Of a stretch of DNA of 27,500 nucleotides, positions 18,801 through 24,644 are shown piece by piece. Origin of the DNA: Paulinella micropora (taxonomy: Eukaryota; Cercozoa; Imbricatea; Euglyphida; Paulinellidae). A program made the translations under genes and the position numbers. Location: the NCBI GenBank assembly GCA_019918135.1, contig WBZZ01006243.1:42501-70000 (forward strand), read 5' to 3'. Positions within the stretch are counted from its first letter, which is position 1. Every line of letters begins with the position of its first letter. The notes under the pieces are model-generated. The model was not told the origin of the DNA. It did not search any database and saw only the letters and a program-made list of their open reading frames with translations.

Positions 18801-19171
18801 TCGTTGTATGTTAAGTATTGTCCGCTCGCTTGTGCAAATATGTTTGTGTCTATCAAATTATATAAACTTGTTTGGTGCGGATTACTTGTATTGCTTCTGT
18901 GTTGAGTTGAGGCTTTGACTTCGTCATTATCCCTTACTCGTTGCTCTGTGTAGTATAAATTTTTTCCTTCTTTAATGTCGGTTGTTGATTTGGTAGATAA
19001 TCTTGTGTCAAATCGTAAATCCGTATAGTAGAGGTTCAAAGGGTTTTCATCTTCTGGCACTCTGTCTGTATTCAGACCGACTATGTTTGTGTTGGTAAGG
19101 TCTAAGTTAAGTATGTTTAGACTATCAACAGCCAACTCATTAAGGCCAAGTAATGATTTATATTGCGACAT
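15821..19171 (-). CDS. Tail-fibre-like protein with C-terminal S74 intramolecular chaperone
   Basis: A 1116-aa protein, intact. The N-terminus (1-55) is a probable anchor: KSLLGLNELAVDSLNIL and NLYYTD, nearly identical in the second element. Next are phage-fibre-type motifs (LYYTEQRVRDND; HRSNTSNPHQTSLYNL) and at least five repeats built on VKLTGDQTIAGTKTF, some preceded by GANKSYVDTLDGQN. The C-terminal ~155 residues match peptidase S74: catalytic Ser964 and Lys969 in YSDRRKKEDIN, GLIAQELEE, SEFIAPLIKAVQQL and a final coiled coil. S74 domains trimerise the fibre and then cut themselves off before the Ser. Role: host recognition. Module B lies directly upstream of the ATG. Confidence 0.9.
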   Translation of the reverse strand: MSQYKSLLGLNELAVDSLNILNLDLTNTNIVGLNTDRVPEDENPLNLYYTDLRFDTRLSTKSTTDIKEGKNLYYTEQRVRDNDEVKASTQHRSNTSNPHQTSLYNLIDTNIFAQASGQYLTYNDVEGKWKNTALGSIDTLSDVVITAPVAMNSYLTYNSINWVNKTFPINVDETGNISMGMKNITGVNLLNDKGVDEWIFEHNDNNNKVTASGSIDTHSDVTISGFPADNQLIMYSTGQWRNTTPPFLRLDGTASMTGGLNMNGYAISGASTYNGINLTNLAVDGSVVKLTGDQTIAGTKTFSNIINASAGIDMKSQNITNVNLVDGVDVSTLDTSVVKLTGDQTIAGNKKFTSTLEVSGSSNPTTFDGIGIAFDTKIGMIAAQKTATATWYPIQITGSYVDLYAGDNVIATATGTTLSLNNNKITNLATPSASTDGANKSYVDTLDGQNVKLTGNQTIAGIKTYSSGVEITGNSINSTTKGTFIVFNSTSNIGSIASLDMKTATYYNFEISAKKISFIIDGTIVGWVNASGLDCNSSKIANLGTPTLATDGATKGYADTLDGQNVKLSTDQTITGSKTFNGASTVIKYLTLTNNADFNNQTITNGGNITYNGARILNQNGGDIFFSQTSGDYQYFLFTLNTATSGTADQRGYVFTNVASDVKGAGLYISKLLDNKSASSDIVRFNNAGGMRFYGALDMNSNNITSAGTITSTAGITTTTLTTSDKITTASGKPIIIGNSTKGVGATGGLELYGTASNTAGPHIQAITTADAYPTFQQLNWAHDNVNLSFDAYFDGTNWKSSHSGSNFLIQKGGKLAFYYKSGITAGSNISFTEAMNISTAGLLTANAGITYSGVLTTTTNNGAKIGIQGQTDGTNARGIFVWDSSDSNWGIYMSQSGSGKSLSGGTAPAGGVGGGLTSYAIRFRVNNSSTSGFIWENGSNTALMSLKASDGQLWVLSNPIQYSDRRKKEDINECLGLDFINKLNPVCYRMIDDKKKCRTGLIAQELEEILTEMDMLDFGGFIKETIMVPCPKQRKEYELKGVSVNPEDVKCIDSGDVGYGIGYSEFIAPLIKAVQQLSEKVVNLEKENKNLMNILQDQANQLAEIRAVVFSTNAS

Positions 19172-19305
19172 AGATATTTTAGAATTGCGCTTCGTGCTGA
19201 CGCACTCTCGCTATGGATTCAACTTGTTGAATCTATATTCTAAAACATCGGAAAAAATTTGAAGAAAAAATTAATTGGAAACGATGTTTTGTGATGACGA
19301 AGTCA
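19172..19305. repeat. Composite hairpin module, copy B (upstream of fibre gene)
   Basis: Same order as copy A: TTTTAGAAT (19177-19185) then TGCGCTT; GTGCTGACGCACTCTC (copy A: GTGCTGTCGCACTCTC); hairpin GATTCAAC/GTTGAATC (about 19216-19233); ATTCTAAAA (19237-19245); ACATCG (19245-19250) paired with CGATGT (19282-19287); then GACGAAGTC. The intervening spacer sequence differs, so paired arms and short boxes are what is kept. It fills the gap between divergent fibre and 19340 genes. Confidence 0.8.
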
Positions 19306-19339
19306 GAACAAAATATCAATTATATTAATCTTAGTATAA

Positions 19340-19858
19340 ATGCCGTCTCCCGAAGCAAGTCGTAAGAACTGGGGGAGTGCTGTTGAAGGAATAAAAGCAA
19401 AAGCGAAACAACGAAAAATGGAACATGCCAAAAAGGTTTTGGAACAATACCGAAATGCGGTTAAAAGTGAAGACGAAGACATGGAACAAAAAATAGCAGA
19501 GATAGAAAATAAGAATGTGGCGAGCGATATTGTTAATGAAAAAGACCAAGATGACACACCCGAGCAGAGTGATAGTGAAAGTGAATGTGATTTTACTGAT
19601 ATCATTGCTGAAAAGATGGCAAAAATGAAGATAAGAAGAAAGAAAGCGGAAACTAAGAGAGAAAAGAAGAAGAGTAAGAAGCCTGAGCCTGAGAGTGAAG
19701 AAAGTGAAAGCGAGAGTAGTGAAGAAGAAGAACCGAAGCCAAAGAAAGGCAAAGGTAAGAAGTCTAGTAGTGTAAGTGTAAAAGTATATAATCAATCTTC
19801 TGGTGGTGCTAAGAAAGAAAAAAATAATGATGTTGAAAAATGTTTCTTAAAGTTCTAA
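19340..19858 (+). CDS. Acidic Ser/Glu- and Lys-rich protein with conserved -FLKF end
   Basis: A 172-aa protein. The N-terminus is basic and helical (GIKAKAKQRKMEHAKKVLEQ), the middle is acidic, then a basic Lys patch and a Ser/Glu run (ESEESESESSEEEE), a Lys/Gly stretch, and a C-terminus with KVYNQ, KKEKNND and final FLKF. The protein at 24645-25133 in the second element has the same layout and the same C-terminal motifs, so this is a family. Both lie next to the fibre start. Function unknown; the short conserved tail looks like a docking peptide. Confidence 0.72.
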   Translation: MPSPEASRKNWGSAVEGIKAKAKQRKMEHAKKVLEQYRNAVKSEDEDMEQKIAEIENKNVASDIVNEKDQDDTPEQSDSESECDFTDIIAEKMAKMKIRRKKAETKREKKKSKKPEPESEESESESSEEEEPKPKKGKGKKSSSVSVKVYNQSSGGAKKEKNNDVEKCFLKF

Positions 19859-19909
19859 AGTCCAAATGTAAATAAAAAGAAAAACGATGAAGTCGTCTTT
19901 CAAATATCA

Positions 19910-20167
19910 TTACCAAAGGAAATGATAAGAATAATAATTACTATACTCCGGATTATTAAAAGTTAATTCTCCTTTTGAGTTTCTTATTGCTTTTGCTCTT
20001 GCTCTATAGTTTTTTCTTCTTTCTTTATCCAGATGGTCTAAATGTGAGTATAACCCTATGCGGTCTTTATAATGTTCGTATCTGATATCTCCAAAATTAA
20101 TAACCTTACCTTTTGGACTAATGACTTTATATTTTTTGTTTTTTACATTTGACTTTGAAAATCTCAT
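19910..20167 (-). CDS. Small conserved viral protein (DUF5754-like)
   Basis: An 85-aa basic protein with the pattern KVISPKGKVINFGD, YEHYKDRIGLYSHLDHLD, RRKNYRARA and a C-terminal NYYSYHFLW. I recognise this as a small protein common in giant viruses, Polintons and related elements (probably DUF5754), of unknown function. Its ATG is only 9 bp from the integrase ATG on the other strand, with ACTATATAA between them. It converges with the 19340 gene, with a short inverted repeat (ACGA/TCGT, 19884-19896) in the gap. Confidence 0.8.
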   Translation of the reverse strand: MRFSKSNVKNKKYKVISPKGKVINFGDIRYEHYKDRIGLYSHLDHLDKERRKNYRARAKAIRNSKGELTFNNPEYSNYYSYHFLW

Positions 20168-20176
20168 ACTATATAA
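20168..20176. promoter_or_regulatory. 9-bp spacer ACTATATAA between two divergent start codons
   Basis: The start codons at 20165-20167 (minus) and 20177-20179 (plus) are separated only by ACTATATAA. The TATATA-like core matches the motif next to other starts in the element. A bidirectional start signal is the simplest reading. Confidence 0.6.
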
Positions 20177-21181
20177 ATGTCAGATTTAGACCATAAACAT
20201 ACAATTATTAATAATCAAAATCGTAATAGTCAATTAGAAGACACACCTACAGGAGAAGTAGTTAAAACAAAAGAAGAAGAAGCACTTGAAATACACCACC
20301 AGAAAAAGAACCCGAAAATATGGAATACTATATGGGTTAATAATCCATTAGACCAAGTTTTCTTAGACTTGGCAGACATGAGTAAAATAAAAGATAAGAA
20401 AGGAAATAAAGGATATGCTTGGATGCTTGTTTGGATTGATTGTCATTCAAGATATTTAATAATCATTCCATTAAAAAATAAAACAGCGAAAGAAGTTTAT
20501 TATGCTTTGAAATCTATACCTTATAAACCTAAATCAATTACAACCGACAGCGGAGGAGAATATAAAGGTGCTACTCGTGATTATTTTATTCAAAATGGTA
20601 TTAAGCATGATGTGGTTGAAGTCGGAGACCATAGAGCTCTAGCCGTAGTAGATAGAGTTATAAGAAGTATTAGAAGGTGGTTGGATTTATTATTTGAAAC
20701 TAATAGAAATTTTGATTGGGTAAGTTATATTCAAGACTTAGTGAATGCTTATAATCATAAACTTCATAGGGGAATTCAGGCCAGACCGGTGGACGTCTTT
20801 GCTAGAAGAGATAAAAACAAGCAAGTCATAACTAGAGATAACCTCATTAATGAATTCGATGTTGGTGATACTGTAAGAAAGGAAAACAAAAAACTAATGT
20901 TTGCGAAAGGAGGAAAGACTTTCAGCAAAATTATTTATAAAGTTAAAGGCCGTTCCGGATTTAAAATCATACTAAATAATGACGAGTTAGTAAGCCCGAG
21001 GGATTTATTGAAAACTGATTTTACTAAACCAATTGACGAAGAAAAAGATATGAAAGAGCAAACTAAAGAAGTTATAAAAGGGAAGAAAACAAAAGAATTG
21101 CTAAAGAGAGAAGAAATAGAACCAGAAAACATCAGAACAAGTAAAAGAAATAGAAAGGCGAAAGTGATACTTGACCTTTAA
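20177..21181 (+). CDS. int: RVE-type integrase with DD(35)D instead of DD(35)E triad
   Basis: A 334-aa protein. The RNase-H-like core has Asp64 (VFLDLADM), Asp124 (ITTDSGGEY) and, 35 residues later, Asp159 in LAVVDRVIRSIRRW, where Polinton and retroviral enzymes have Glu (VVERxNRTL). After it comes DLVNAYNHKLHRGI, typical of Polintons. Residues ~220-280 look like the C-terminal SH3-like domain (INEFDVGDTVRKE ... DELVSPRDLL), then a charged tail ending KRNRKAKVILDL. No clear HHCC zinc finger is present at the N-terminus. The frame is intact. It would cut and join the element ends with 6-bp staggering, matching the GCCAGG duplication. The second element's integrase has the same Asp. Confidence 0.93.
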   Translation: MSDLDHKHTIINNQNRNSQLEDTPTGEVVKTKEEEALEIHHQKKNPKIWNTIWVNNPLDQVFLDLADMSKIKDKKGNKGYAWMLVWIDCHSRYLIIIPLKNKTAKEVYYALKSIPYKPKSITTDSGGEYKGATRDYFIQNGIKHDVVEVGDHRALAVVDRVIRSIRRWLDLLFETNRNFDWVSYIQDLVNAYNHKLHRGIQARPVDVFARRDKNKQVITRDNLINEFDVGDTVRKENKKLMFAKGGKTFSKIIYKVKGRSGFKIILNNDELVSPRDLLKTDFTKPIDEEKDMKEQTKEVIKGKKTKELLKREEIEPENIRTSKRNRKAKVILDL

Positions 21182-21193
21182 TTGAAATGTTTT

Positions 21194-21253
21194 CCTAAGT
21201 CTCTTGTCTCCTTTGAAAATGATAAAAATTTGTAAAGAGACAGGCGACTTAGG
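21194..21253. terminator. Long hairpin 3' of the integrase gene
   Basis: 17-nt arms (21194-21210 and 21237-21253), starting CCTAAGTC and ending GACTTAGG, pair at 15 of 17 positions around a 26-nt loop. The hairpin begins 12 bp after the integrase stop. A transcript-end role is inferred by analogy with the MCP hairpins. Confidence 0.65.
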
Positions 21254-21267
21254 AAGATTAGTAGCAT

Positions 21268-21793
21268 TTAATCAAATAAGACTCTGTAGGCGGTCTTGAT
21301 TGTAAGCCCGAAGAAGTTAGCGATGGCGTCGATGTTATCCCACAGTCGAAACAGTTTCAAAGTTCCATCAGTGAATTCGACTACGAATATTTCCGCTACT
21401 TGCCCCCCTTCGTAACTCTGTCTTAAATCTGTTTAGTTTGACGGCGGGCATCCCCTCGTGCTCGTGACTGAATAGCAAAGCCGTTCCGTTTTTCTTATCA
21501 AGTTGGACCCAATAATTAGTATTACTTATTATAGGCTGGTTCTTTCTATCAACGAACGGAACTTTGGCTGGCGAAACCCTATTACCCCCTAATTCAACAG
21601 GGATATTCCCCGCAACGATGCGACCAATAACCAACCCACCCAAATTTTCGGTCAAAGTCTGTAAAAAAATTATATGCGGAAAAACAAAACAACCAAACAA
21701 ACATACCTTGACTTCTGGGTCTTCTTGGCGGGGTTGCTCTGGTTCCTCTGGCTCATCGGCAAGTTCATCTTCTACTCGTGGTTCGTCCGCCAT
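21268..21793 (-). pseudogene. Cargo gene of unknown function with probable spliceosomal intron and a G-run frameshift
   Basis: The ATG at 21793 opens an acidic Pro/Glu-rich N-terminus (ADEPRVEDELADEPEEPEQP), followed by a probable 48-nt intron (21659-21706) and a folded-looking part (GGLVIGRIVAGNIPVELGG, NTNYWVQLDKKNGTALLF). At the G6 run (C on plus strand, 21403-21408) the frame ends after 12 further codons. The next frame continues coherently (EIFVVEFTDGTLKLFRLWDN) to TAA at 21268-21270. One G fewer would join them, so this is a frameshift or a sequencing error. The upstream DNA has pyrimidine tracts and a CACGTG box (21895-21900) but no TATATA at the ATG. Host-like architecture suggests captured DNA; family unknown. 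Confidence 0.55.
21659..21706 (-). other. Probable 48-nt spliceosomal intron
   Basis: On the minus strand it starts GTATGT, ends with a T tract and ACAG, and translates as an out-of-place hydrophobic stretch (CLFGCFVFPHIIFLQ) inside an otherwise polar protein. The length is a multiple of three and adds no stop, so the frame stays open either way. Confidence 0.6.
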
Positions 21794-22075
21794 CTACAGA
21801 CATACAAAAACAGACAAGGGTTTGGTCTTTTTGTCTTGGTCGCTTTTGGAATTCTGAAAAAGTCAAAGAATGAAAAAAAAGAAACAGACAAAAACACGTG
21901 ATAGAATTTCAGGAATTTCTGCTGACAATTTGAAATGCCGATAAAAAGGAAAAGCAAAAAATTTTTTTACACCGCAGACGAGAAAACACCAACTTTAGCC
22001 ACTTGGTGCGGTATTTTTTTTGCTTACACCAACTCTGACACTGGACAACTTTTGGTGTTAATCCAAAACCGTTAA

Positions 22076-22540
22076 ATGAGTGGGAGTGATGAAGAAAGTG
22101 TGGAACGAGAAGAACCAAACCGATGGTTTGAGAAACTAAAGGATAAACCTTACTTTGAAATAAATAGGCTTAAGATAAGAAATGAAACAAGAAATGAAAT
22201 AATACAAAGCAGACTTGACGAGAATGAAAAAGAAAGGATTGAGTTGGAGAAACAAAAAAGAGAGTGCGAAAATAAAGCAAATGCGATTGATGAAATACTT
22301 GCGAAACGAATTGGAGACAGAGAAAGAAAGGAGAAAATTGAACAAATGAAACGAGAAAAAAAGAGAGAAGAAGAACAAAAGAAGAAACAATTACGATTAT
22401 TTGAACATTGGTTGAGTGCCGAAAATCAACCAATGGGAGTTGATGATGAGATAAAAGCACGAAAGATGATTGATAGTGGAAAAACAACATCAGAAATAAT
22501 TCAGACATATGAGAAATATAAAAGACAAAGAATTAATTGA
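22076..22540 (+). CDS. Coiled-coil basic/acidic hypothetical protein
   Basis: A 154-aa protein. The N-terminus is acidic (SGSDEESVEREEPNRW), residues ~40-110 are a long Glu/Lys/Arg helix, and the C-terminal ~40 residues form a short folded part (DDEIKARKMIDSGKTTSEIIQTYEKYKR). No family recognised. It is the last gene before the right TIR. It lacks the TATATA motif; instead two ACACCAA...TTGGTG hairpins lie upstream at about 21987-22056. A perfect hairpin (22543-22560) starts 2 bp after its stop. Confidence 0.6.
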   Translation: MSGSDEESVEREEPNRWFEKLKDKPYFEINRLKIRNETRNEIIQSRLDENEKERIELEKQKRECENKANAIDEILAKRIGDRERKEKIEQMKREKKREEEQKKKQLRLFEHWLSAENQPMGVDDEIKARKMIDSGKTTSEIIQTYEKYKRQRIN

Positions 22541-22542
22541 AA

Positions 22543-22680
22543 TAGTAGTTTTAACTACTAACTCCTTTACCGCATAGGAGTATAATCTAGTGCGACGAAA
22601 AATTTTGTCAAAAAATTGAAGGGGCTAAAGCCCACTTTTATTCAAAGATATTTACTTATACCACACTTGTGTGTGTGGTA
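22543..22680. repeat. Cluster of four hairpins inside the right TIR
   Basis: Perfect inverted repeats: TAGTAGTT/AACTACTA (22543-22550, 22553-22560), ACTCCT/AGGAGT (22561-22566, 22576-22581), GGGCT/AGCCC (22622-22626, 22629-22633), TACCACAC/GTGTGGTA (22659-22666, 22673-22680). The first probably ends the 22076 gene transcript. The others have no gene to serve. Nothing comparable lies inside the left TIR. Confidence 0.7.
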
Positions 22681-22726
22681 GGTGGTTGAGTTGAAGTTGG
22701 AAGAGTAAGACGAAAAGGTCAATTTA

Positions 22727-22888
22727 ATGATACATACTTTTTTCTTGTAGTGTGCTGTATAAGGCTATTTGGTTGTTTTTGTTTCTTTGTATTTATTGTA
22801 TCGGAAATCCATAGGAGTGGGTGCCACACACAATTCGAAGTCGTGAATTTTGAAAAAATTCATGACGAGAAATTGTGTATCATCTACT
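22727..22888 (-). repeat. Right terminal inverted repeat (162 bp)
   Basis: Reverse complement of 1694-1855 with four mismatches near the inner end (two near 22741-22761, two at 22739-22740). The outer part is identical, indicating recent insertion or homogenisation through replication. Confidence 0.96.
22828..22878. repeat. Terminal palindrome inside right TIR
   Basis: Mirror of the left palindrome: 24-nt arms with 19 paired positions around a 3-nt loop, ending 10 bp from the element end. Confidence 0.8.
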
Positions 22889-22894
22889 GCCAGG
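22889..22894. repeat. Target-site duplication, right copy (GCCAGG)
   Basis: Identical to 1688-1693 and directly abutting the right TIR. Confidence 0.93.
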
Positions 22895-23389
22895 GGGTGG
22901 CTCCGGTTGTTCCAGTATTTGATGTTTTTCGGGTATGTCAAAAAATATGATCGGGTATAGCGGTTTTGGGGTATCGAAGGGAACGAACCTGGAATTACGG
23001 TCGATTGCGGCTCTGAGAAGGGTATGCAAGGGGTTGCCACTCCCCGTGAAGTTCACAGGGGTCTCTGACACTATGCGAAAATTTGTCTGCAGTTTTAAAA
23101 AATGACAAGCAAAAGGCGGTGTGATCCAAATGCTCCCACCCCCCTTTGCTTTTGAATTTTGCTATAGTTTGCTATTTTTTACAAAGTCGGTCGTATTAAG
23201 AGATTTCATCGTTTTTGTCCAAAAATATGATATGGAAAAAATATTGTGTTCATACAAGTTGTGGATGGCAGACTGCACTCCCGAATACATTCGTGCAGGT
23301 GAAGTTGGCTGCCACCCCTGAATACCTTTTTTGATATGCGGGCCTGCTATCGTAATTAATTTCAAATCACACCACAGACTGCAAAATTT
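22895..23389. other. Flank between the complete element and the second element fragment, no gene seen
   Basis: About 495 bp without a convincing frame. It contains two AAAAATATGAT boxes (around 22942-22951 and 23222-23231); similar sequences also occur in the introns of the host gene near the right edge. The missing end of the second element could lie here, but I find no match to the known TIR. Confidence 0.5.
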
Positions 23390-24323
23390 CTACAAATCAA
23401 AAATAATCTTTTTCTTTTTGTGCCGTTTGGTTTCAATTATGTTTCCTTGTTGTGTATCTTCTTTTTTAACTGTTGCTTTATTTTCTTCTCCTTCGTTATC
23501 TCTTAAACTTGTTAGTTAATTTGCTTTTCATCATCAACTTGCTTTTCAAACTTAGTCACTAATAACTCTCGGGTGCTAACTAGTTCTTTATTAGATAGCA
23601 CAATCTCAAATCCATTTCTACCCAAAACCGTATATATCTGCTTTGACTAAGTTCGTCCGCCTTTTGAAATAGATTTCGTTGAATTTCTCGTCTTACCTTA
23701 TAGTCGGGTTCAAATTCGTTAATATTTTCATCTCTTTCAATTTTTTATTTATTGGTAGCTTTTCCATTCATGATGTCAATCAGTCTAGCTTTGATTGTTG
23801 GATGACAACGATTATTGTAAGCTTTGACCATATCCTCAATGTATGAGACACAGTCAAAGTTCCCATTGGTTTCAAATTGTACATCAAGCCACCTTCTAAT
23901 AGTTCTGATAATATAGTCAACTATCGCAAGTGCTTTGTGGTATCCTACTCCAACTGTTCTGTGTTCAATGTTATGTTTATCAAAATATTTATAAACTGCT
24001 TCTTTGTATTCTCCTCCGCTATCTGTTGTAATGATTTCCGGAATATATGGAATAGATTTCAAACCAGTATATAATTCATTCGCAGTTTTATTTTTTAGCG
24101 GTCTACCTTCTAAAAATCTACTATTAGTGTCAATCCAAACCAACATAAAAACATATTTTTTATTACCTGATTTATCTTTTAACTTAGACATATCCGCTAA
24201 ATCTACGAACACTTGTTTCAACGGTTTATCAGCCCATATCGTATTCCATTTCTTGCTTTGTTTTTTCTGAAAATGTAGTTCTAATGCATGTTGCTCTTTC
24301 AGTTCTTGTAATTCGTCGTCCAT
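23390..24323 (-). pseudogene. int: Second RVE-type integrase, C-terminal part frameshifted
   Basis: The intact core is 192 aa from ATG 24323 to TAA 23745. It has Asp41 (FVDLADM), Asp101 (ITTDSGGEY) and Asp136 (ALAIVDYIIR), again a DD(35)D triad, and is clearly homologous to but distinct from the first integrase. Downstream, the SH3-like part is visible in shifting frames (INEFEPDYKVRRE; GRNGFEIVLSNKELVS) and a tail KRHKKKKIIFDL ends at TAG 23390-23392. The tail matches the first integrase's last residues, so the original gene reached 23390. It belongs to an inverted, second Polinton fragment. No TATATA motif is near its ATG. Confidence 0.85.
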
Positions 24324-24375
24324 TGACCCGGAAGTTTCTAATACTTAATGACACCTAATGATGTATCCTTATATA

Positions 24376-24594
24376 TTAATCTTTCTTTTTTTCTAGTTCA
24401 AAACAATAATTAGAACAAAACTCGTAAGTATAACATCGGTCGAATGTATCATCAATGGCTGTAATCTGTCTATTAGCTAAGCACAGAGTTAATCCACACA
24501 CATAGCAACTATTGAAGTCATACTCAAAACGATTATATAGATAGTCCATAATGTGAAAACGGACATCGAGCGGTAGGTTCTTTATCTTACTCAT
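24376..24594 (-). CDS. Small protein with F-box-like start and Cys-rich zinc-finger-like end
   Basis: A 72-aa protein. Residues 6-20 (LPLDVRFHIMDYLYN) resemble the start of an F-box (LPxDVxxxIxxYL). The rest has CYVCG (C30, C33) and FCSNYC (C60, C64), with further cysteines at 38 and 54, as in FCS/MYM-type zinc fingers. No counterpart exists in the complete element. If the F-box reading is right, it could recruit a host ubiquitin ligase; this is inference. It lies between the integrase and acidic-protein genes of the second element. Confidence 0.55.
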   Translation of the reverse strand: MSKIKNLPLDVRFHIMDYLYNRFEYDFNSCYVCGLTLCLANRQITAIDDTFDRCYTYEFCSNYCFELEKKKD

Positions 24595-24595
24595 C

Positions 24596-24634
24596 GCAGA
24601 TACTTCGCCTCCGCACCTCCAAGTTTTTGGTGAA
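24596..24634. repeat. Second-element intergenic module, copy 1
   Basis: GCAGATACT then CGCCTCCGCACCTCC, a T-rich loop and TTGGTGAA. It recurs at 25198-25234. It abuts the start codon of the 24376-24594 gene and can fold (CCAA/TTGG). Confidence 0.75.
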
Positions 24635-24644
24635 GGTTCATATA

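Larger units (their letters stand above)
1694..22888 (+). mobile_element. Polinton/Maverick-type element (integrated virus-like element), near complete
   Basis: A 21,195-bp unit bounded by 162-bp TIRs and a 6-bp target duplication. It encodes the six hallmark Polinton proteins: protein-primed PolB, RVE integrase, FtsK/HerA-type ATPase, adenain-like protease, double-jelly-roll MCP and penton-like minor capsid protein. Termini read 5'-AGTAG, agreeing with the AG-start known for Polintons. Coding is organised in strand blocks: replication on plus, virion on minus, integrase on plus. AT-rich composition contrasts with the GC-richer host gene near the right edge. The polymerase frame is interrupted, so autonomy is doubtful. 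The capsid genes place it with Polintons that encode their own virion, or with polinton-like viruses. Confidence 0.95.

Noticed and set aside
19303..19795. Two minus-strand frames of about 150 codons opposite the acidic protein gene
   Set aside because: Shadow frames produced by the Ser/Glu/Lys-rich codons of the 19340-19858 gene, whose homologue in the second element supports the plus strand.
21794..22070. tRNA or other structured RNA gene in the GC-shifted stretch before the 22076 gene
   Set aside because: Only two ACACCAA/TTGGTG stems are visible; no cloverleaf or other known RNA fold could be built.
22895..23389. TIR of the second Polinton fragment
   Set aside because: No match to the 162-bp TIR and no 5'-AGTAG terminus with a paired partner could be found by eye.
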